64,000 nucleotides of DNA from Megascapheus bottae (Eukaryota; Chordata; Mammalia; Rodentia; Geomyidae), in assembly GCA_024803745.1 (NCBI GenBank), contig JANJXV010000024.1, positions 19,663,927-19,727,926 of the forward strand, read 5' to 3'. The notes under the pieces are model-generated. The model was given only the letters and a program-made list of their open reading frames with translations. It was not told the origin of the DNA and made no database searches. The translations under genes were made by a program, and so were the position numbers. Below are positions 38,201-46,700 of the stretch, one piece after another (position 1 is the first letter of the stretch; each line of letters begins with the position of its first letter).

Positions 38201-40528
38201 GCTACCATGCCCAGCTCCTATTTGCCTTTTTGACATGTTACAGATATTTATTTCAGTGAGTCATTTAAAAATGTGTACCTGTAGTATTTTTTTGGGGGGG
38301 AGAAGTTCAAGGGGGTTGAACTCTGGGCATAGGGGCTGTCCCTGAGCTCTTCAGTTCCAGGTTACTTGAGCCACAGCTCCACTTCTCATTTTCTAGTGAT
38401 TAATTGGAGATAAGAGTCTCATAGCTTTGTAGGCTTTGTATTTCCCAGGCTGGCTATATGTGATCCTCAGATCTCAGCCTCCTGAGTAGCTAGGATTACA
38501 GGCGTGAGCCATTGCACCTGGCTTGTACTATATATATTTTTTAATATAAAATACTAAAGCTGAGAGCCAGGTGCCAGTGGCTCAGACCTGTAATCCTACC
38601 TGAGATCTGAAGATCATGGTTTAAAGCCAACCTGGACACAAAAGCCTATGAAACTATTATCTTCAGTTAACCACCAGAGAGCTAGAAGTGGCACTGTGGC
38701 TCAAGTGGTAGAGCACTAGCCTTGAGCAGAAGAGCTCAGGGGCAGTGCCCAGGCCCAGAGTTCAAGCCCCAGGACCCACTTTAAAAAAAAAATAATAAAG
38801 CTGGTATGGTAGTGTACACACACCTGTATACCTGTAATCCCAGTGCTTGAGAGGCTGCGGCAGTATTATTGTGAGTTCAAGGACAACCTGGGATCCATAG
38901 TGAGACCCTGCATAAAATTATTAATAGTGTAAGATTTAATTGGCCATCAGGGACAGTGGCCCAGGCCTGGAGTTCAAGTCTCACAACCCACAAAAAAAAA
39001 AAAGGAGAAGGAGAATGGGAGGCCAGACAAGCATGAATACAACTGTACCACTTGTCTATTCTATTCTGTTTCAGTATTCTAATTAGCAGTGCTCATTTTG
39101 TGGACAGATTATTAACTATTCTTACCATACTAGAAATTCACAAATTTTCACCAACATTTGTATGAAGAATATTTCCTTCCCAGTATCATTCATCCATTCA
39201 ACAAAAATTTATTGCGGTATTGGAATGACTTAGTAAGTCAACAGCACTCCTTCCTCTCATGGAGCATACAGTCCAGTATGACAGAAAAAGCATAATTTGT
39301 AAACACATAGTATGTCAGACTGTGATAAAATCTCTTGGTGAGAAAAATTGAAGTGGGTAGAATCTTGAGGTTGTGATCCTGCTATCCTCTATTACCCCAA
39401 AAAGAAGTCTGTGAAAAAGTTGTGTCAGAGTCAGAATTAGAATCAGGTTAGTTCCATGGCAAACTATTTCTTGATTCAAGATGGGAGGTGCCAGGTTGTC
39501 TTAGACAAACAAAGCTGGACATCTAGTTGCATGAATTTAATTTGTAGATGGAATTGGATGGAAGAATCCACACCCTGGAAAATGATTTGGAGACTGCTGC
39601 AGCCAGTGCACTGTGGAGCATGCCTTAAACCCCTCGGATAGATGAGTCTCCCTGCCCGTCCTGTGACCCGTTAAATGCTAGAGTTTTGAAAAAATTGGAA
39701 TTATTTTCAAAATCTAGAAAGATGTTTTGAAACACTTTTTTAAAATCCAAATTACACAATATCTCAAATTTTAGCTAAAGACCACTTTTTTGTTTCATGA
39801 CTCCCCATGGTTTTCTTTTCCCTGTCTTTCAGATACAATACCAGGGAGACAGTGCATGGCTTCCTGCTTCTTTCTACTGAAGCAATTTGATGATGTCTTG
39901 ATTTACCTCAACTCATTTAAGGTCAGTATAGAATTGTCTATACGACCTTTTGTTAAAAGTTATAATGCTCTTACAGAAAGTCTTTTTTCTCTGGTGGCAT
40001 TACTAACATCAATAAATTAATCTAATTCCCTAGGACTTCTAGTGTTTTTCTTTTTTAAGTTATTATTAAAAATTTACTGTTACTATAAAGGTGATGTACA
40101 GTGAGGTTACAGTTACATAAGTAATGAGTATATTTCCTTTTGCACAATGTCACCCATAACTGATGATTTTATATTTTAAATATTAATGCTCAACGTGACC
40201 TATTCTTGGGATTTGTTTTTTAGAGTTACTTCTATAACGATGACATCTTTAACTTTAATTATGCCCAAGCCAAAGCTGCAACAGGCAATACCAGTGAAGG
40301 AGAAGAGGTATGTGTTTGCTGCTTTGTTTGTAAATGGTGACATGTATTAAGGTACCTCCTTTTGAGTGCAATTGAATGATTCTGTCTAAATCATCTTTAT
40401 CTTTTTCTCACTAAAATAAAATGGTCATGCTAAGTATAATAGTCAATACCTATAATCCCAGGTACTTGGGAGGTATAAATGGAAGGATTGAGAATTAATG
40501 CTATCCAGGGCAAAAAAGGAGAGAACCT

Positions 40529-40559
<31 letters not shown>

Positions 40560-43500
40560 GGTCCTGGGTTGGGTCCTGTCCCTGGGCTACATTTGCTCAA
40601 GGAGAACAATCTACCACTTGAGAGCCACAGTGCCACTTCTGCTTTTTTTGAGTAATTTATTGGCGATAAGAATCTCACAGTTCACTGCCCAGGCTGATTT
40701 TGAACTACGATCCTCAGATCTCAGCTCGTGAGTAGTTAAGATTACAGGTGTGAGCCACTGGCACCCAGCAAGCAAGAGACCCTGTTTGAAAATAAACTGA
40801 AGTGAAGGGAGCTAGGAGTGTGACACAAGTTGTAGAGTCCTTGCTAGCCTGAGTTTAAACACCAATATGGCCACAAGATTTTAAAATGAAATAAAGTAAT
40901 AAAAGGGTCAAGGGTGCAGACTATTAAACAGTCTTTGCTTTTAGGGCACATTAAAAAGCACAAGGTCCTATAAATCTACAAGTAAACACACTACATGGTA
41001 GAAGACAAAACATAACACTTGGGCTTAGTAGTAGAGTGCTTACCTAGCTTGCACCATGACCCAGGTTCAATTCCTCAGTACCACATACATAAAAAAAACC
41101 CACAAGTGTTGCAGTGGCTCACATGGTAATGCTTTAGCCTTGAGAAAGCTCAAGGACAGTGCTCAGGCCCTGAGTTCAAGCCCCCAGCCTGGCAAAAAAA
41201 ATACACATAGACATGGTAAATTATAGAGGACTCTAAACATTCATACAGTGAGACCAAATGAGGCACAGTGGCTCACGCCTGTAATCCTAGCTACTCAGGA
41301 AGCTGAGGTCTTAGGGTCAAGGTTCAAAGCCAACCAACCTAGGCACTAAAGACCATAAGAATCTTACTTCCAATTAACCACTAGAATACCGGAAGTGGTG
41401 CTCTGGCTCAAGGATAGGGTGATAGCTTTGAGCTGAAGAGCTCAGAGACAATGTCCAGGCCTAGAGTCCAGTGACCAAAAAAAAAAAAAAAAAGTTTTTT
41501 GGAGAAGAGCAAACTGCCAGCTGGCAGTAGATGGAGGCAAATAGAGAGAAAAGAGAGGGGGATAACTTATGGTGGAGCAATTCTGTCCATATAACCAGTA
41601 CTTAGCTCATGTAACTGTGTTACCATAACTCATACAACATTTCTTTTTAAGTCAGTCCCTTTCTGCCAGGGCTAACCACATCCTTGCTTCAAGCTCCTTG
41701 GAGGATGTGTTTAAATTCTTATTTTGTCATTAATCTGTAAGGCTATAATGCTCATCAGTATAAGGCACGCTGATACATATGTATATACACTCACAAACAT
41801 ACACAAACACATACACACATTTATTGCAAAGGCAGCCTGCCTCATGTCTATCCCTTTCTTTTCTTCTGTTGCAGATTTTCCTCCTGATTCAAAGTGAGAA
41901 GATGAAAAATGATTACATTTACCTCAGTTGGTTAGCTCGGTGCTGTAAGTCTTCTTTTAAACAACAGGAATATTCTTTTAGTTTTTCCTCCCTCTCTCCC
42001 TCCCTCCATTCCTTCCTTCCTTATCTTGTGGCTTGTGTAAGGAAAATGGAGAATGTAAAAGGAATAGTGCAGATTCGATCGTCAGCAGGCGAGGACTGTT
42101 TATTGAGGAACAGTGAGGGGTGCAAACCTTCCTGCGGGATTGGAGGTTGTGCTAGGGACTGGATTTTGGGGTTGGCTTATATAGCGGTTAACAAGGAAGC
42201 AAAAATAAAAAATGGGTCATGGTCTCCTGGGGCCTCAGGTGTCCTTAGCCAGGCCCACAGTGAAATGCTCCACCTTGGATGTGGGGGCCATTATCCCCTG
42301 GGGACCAAGGTTGCCTGGAGACAAGCACAAGCACATGAGCATGCATCTGGTGCTGTGCTTGACCTTGGGGAATAAGAAAAGACTCAGTCCTTCATATTCC
42401 ATCTTTAGATTGGGCCTAGAGGGAAGAAGAGAATCCTTCAGTTTGAACTCAGGGCCTGGGCACTATCCCTGACCATCTTTTTGCTCAAGCATAGTACTCT
42501 ACCACTTGAGCCACAGCACCACTTCCAGCTTTTTCTGCTTTATGTGGTACTGAGGAATCGAACCCAGGGCTTCATGCATTCTAGGCAAGCACTCTACCAG
42601 TAAGACACATTTCCAGCCCCATGCTTTTGTAGTTACAGAAAAATTTTAGGCTGGAATTATGAAGAGATTGGGTGATTGATAGGTACTTTCTTTAAGAAGA
42701 TGGGCATGAGAGGCTTGGAGTGTGGCCTAGCAGTAGAGTGTTTGCCTAGCATACACAAAGACCGGGGTTCGATTCCTTGGTAGCACATACATAGAAAAAG
42801 CTGGAACTCATGCTGTGGCTTGAGTGGTGGAGCTCTATCATGGAGAAAGCTCAATGACAGTGCCCAGGCCCTGAGTTCAAGCCCCAGGATTGGCCAAAAA
42901 AAAAAAATAAGCATGATGGCATACATCTATAATGCCAGCATTTAGGATGCTGTAACAAGAAAAGCGTGAGCTCCAGGACAGTCTGCGCAACACAGAGAGG
43001 CACTATCTCAAAAATGCTGTAAGGATAAATCTTTGTTTCTTTTTGTAGATATTATGAATAAGAAACCAAGACTAGCTTGGGAACTTTATCTCAAGATGGA
43101 AACCTCTGGTGAATCCTTTAGTCTCCTGCAGCTCATTGCCAATGACTGTTACAAGGTAAGTTTTGGTGAGAGTAAATAGAGAAAGTGAATATCAGCACCC
43201 CATGGATGTATTGGCTAAATATTAGGGAGAAGTAACCTAGATGCAGAGTAGCTACTAGTGAGGAGATTAGCGTGGTGCTCTCAGGAATGTCATTTTCTTT
43301 ATGAATGATCTGAACTCAGAGATTTCAGTTTTACCCATATATGAAAGTTTTAGATTTCTAAAAGCTATGAAATTTTAGATACTACCCATTGAGCGATAAT
43401 CATATAGTGGTTGAAACTTTGAAGCTAAGTCTATATCTGATGTCTACAGATATAAACTAGGAACCATCACCACTATTTAAGTAATAATCGAATCCCTCAA

Positions 43501-43699
43501 AAGCAGTGAAAGAGCCAGGAACAGGTGGTTAATGCCTATAACCCTAGGCCAGGCAGCAAATTCTATGATACCTTATCTTTAATTAATGACCAAAAAGCCA
43601 GAAGTGGGACTATAGCTCAAGTGGTAAAACATTAGCTTTGAGCAAAAAAAAAAGCTTAGGGACAGTGCCCAGGCACTGAGTTCATGCCCTAGGACTAGC

Positions 43700-43741
<42 letters not shown>

Positions 43742-46700
43742 AATAAATAAAACAAATAATCAGAAACAGAAATGAAGCTGTGATAGAACACAAGCCTTGA
43801 GTGAAAAAACCAAGTAAGAGCCCAAGGCACTGAGTTTAACCCCAGTTTGAGTAAGCCAAAGAACTAGGTACTATCAAGAAGTAGAAACTGGCCAGGAGTT
43901 TGGCCTAGTGGTTAAAGGGCTTGCCTAGCATGCATGAAGACCCAGGTTCAATTCCTTGGTACCACATACATACATAGAAAAGCCAGAAGTGGTGCTGCGG
44001 CTCAAAGGGTAGAGCCCAAGGACGATGCTCAGGCCCTGAGTTCAAAGCCAGGACTGGCACAAAAAAAAAAGTAGAAACTGTCAAGGCAAAGAGAAGATAG
44101 AAAGGGTAGGGGAGATATTACATATGTATTTCCATGGTATATATGTAATACATATGTAATTATTTATAAATGAATTATATACTGCACATAAAATCAGTTT
44201 ATATCTATTCCTGTTTTGTTTAGTAAATGAAATTTAAATTGCTAGTCAAAAATTTTGTCATTTCCATGTGCATTTACATGTTCAAGTGAAATGTATATGT
44301 TTAATTTACTTTTAAATGTTTATGCTGTTTCCATAAAACATTTATATATCTCATATATTGTCCCTCCCTGTGTGTTTAGTTTCATGATGTCTAATCTTTT
44401 GAGTGTAATTGTTAACACACATTTGTTTTATTCAGATGGGCCAGTTTTACTATTCAGCCAAAGCTTTTGATGTCCTGGAGAGGCTTGATCCCAATCCTGA
44501 ATACTGGGAAGGCAAAAGGGGCGCATGTGTGGGCATTTTCCAGATGATCTTAGCAGGGAGAGAACCCAAGTAAGTAATCAAACAGGTGCTACTGCCTCTG
44601 CATTTGCTATTGTGTGACGGAAAGCAATTGTTGTCCTTGGATGATACCTTTTGTAAACTCAAAATTAGAAAGAGGCCTTAGAATGAATTTTTTTTTTTTT
44701 CGGGTTGTGGGGCTTGGACTCTGGGCTTTGGCACTGTTCCTGAGCTCTCAGCTCAAGGCTACTGCCCTACCCCTTAAGCCACAGCACCACTTTATAGTTT
44801 TCTAGTGGTTAACTGGCGGTAAGAGACTCACAGTCTTTGTGCCTGGGCTGGCTTTGAACTGCAATCCTCAAATCTCAGCCTCCTGAGTAGCTAGGTTTAA
44901 AGGCGTGAGCCACCTCACCAGGAGCCTTAAAATGATTAATCAGTTAACCACCAGAAAACCAGAACTGGCACTGAGGCTCAAGGGATAGGGCAGTAGTCTT
45001 GAGCTAAAGAGCTTAGGGACAGTGCCCAAGCCCAGAATTCAAGTCCCATGACTGCCCCCTTCCTGAAAAATAATTTTTTAAAAGTTAAGATGTTTAAAAT
45101 TAGTATATGATCATTTTTTCAGAAATACCTTTGTTTTGCTAGGGGTGGTAGCTCACATTTTGGGGCCAGAAGTTTGGCCTCCTGGTAGAGTGCTTGCCTA
45201 GCATGCACAAACACCCAGGTTCAATTCCTTAGTACCATATGCATAGGAAAAAAGCCGGAAGTGGTGCTGTGGCTCAAGTGGTAGAGCTCTAACCTCAAGA
45301 AAAGTCCAAGGACAGTGCTCAGTCCCTGAGCACTGGAGAAAAAAAAAAATCTATATTTTATAGAATAAAGTCATCCTGAATTACATTTACTAGGAACACA
45401 GAATATAGTTTAGCTCAGAAATATACGGGCAAGTTGTATATTTGGTTTCAAATGAATACCCATTTTCTTTTTTTTTTTTGCATTTTTTTTATTGTAATTA
45501 GTAAAAGGGTTACATGATATTTGCCAGATAGAAGGTGCATTAATTCACATAGATTGATACCCCTTCACATGTCTTGGTACCCATTTCCCTCCCCCATGAA
45601 TACCCATTTTCATAAACAAAATGGTTTTCACTCTAGTTCTATTTTATTTTCCTATTGAGCTGGTATGCATGTACCATTTAATTTAGGCCTCAAAGAATTA
45701 AAAATAGCATGGATATGGTTGATAATCCTGATATTTCTTCTGCTCTTTATGTTCCAGAAAATGCTAAACCATTAGATTACATATGGCTCCATTTGAACAA
45801 AAATTAAAATGCTTTAAATTCAGGCTATAAAATAGTTTCACATAATGCATTTATTACTGATGTATATAAATTAAAATTTTAATTTTTTTTGCTAGTCCTG
45901 GGACTTGAACTCAGGACTTGGCACTGTCCTTGAACTTTCTCAAGGCTAGTGCTCTCACACTTGAGCCACACTGCCACCTTTTTTTTTTTTTTGTGGGTCA
46001 TGGGACTTGAACTCAGCCTGGTTGCTGTCCCTGAGCTCTTCAGCTCAAGGTTACCACCTACCCTTGAGCTAAGCCCCACTTCCTGTTTTCTAGAGGTTAA
46101 TTGGAGATAAGAGTCTCAGGTCCTTTTGTGCTGGACTGGCTTTGAACCTTGATCCTCAGATCTCAGCCTTCTGAGTAGCTAGGATTACATGCGTGAACCA
46201 TTGTGCCCAGCTTTTTTTTTTTTTTTTCCCCAGTCCTGGGGCTTGAACTCTGGGCCTGGGCATTGTCCCTAAGCTCTTAGGCTTACTGCTATGGCTCTCC
46301 CACTTGAGCCACAACACCACTTCTGGTTTCCTGGTGGTTAGTTGGAGACAAGAGTCTCCCAGATGTCAATGCCTGGGCTGGCTTTGAACTGAGATCCTCA
46401 GATTTCAGCCTTCTGAGTAGCTAGGATTACAGGCATGAGCCACCATGCCTGGCTAACTTTCTGGCTTTTTATGCAAAATAAGCACAGGAATAAGAATGGT
46501 TAATATTTGCAGGAATGCTTCGGCACATGATTGTATCATGAAGTGTTCTCTTATCATCCAAGATATAGGTCATCTTGGTGATGATAAATTTCTCCATCTT
46601 AAGGAACTTTATCTTGTTCCTGTATATAATAGGAAAACCCAAATACCTCCAACAAGAGGTTAACCAGTGAGAATCCTTTGCTGATCTGAAGAACCTGGTC

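Larger units (their letters stand above)
45886..46475 (-). repeat. IDL-Geo SINE split by two B1-Geo copies
   Basis: Outer Geo module to 45977; a linker-like scrap TTCTGGCTTTTTATG resumes after 46458. Confidence 0.6.
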
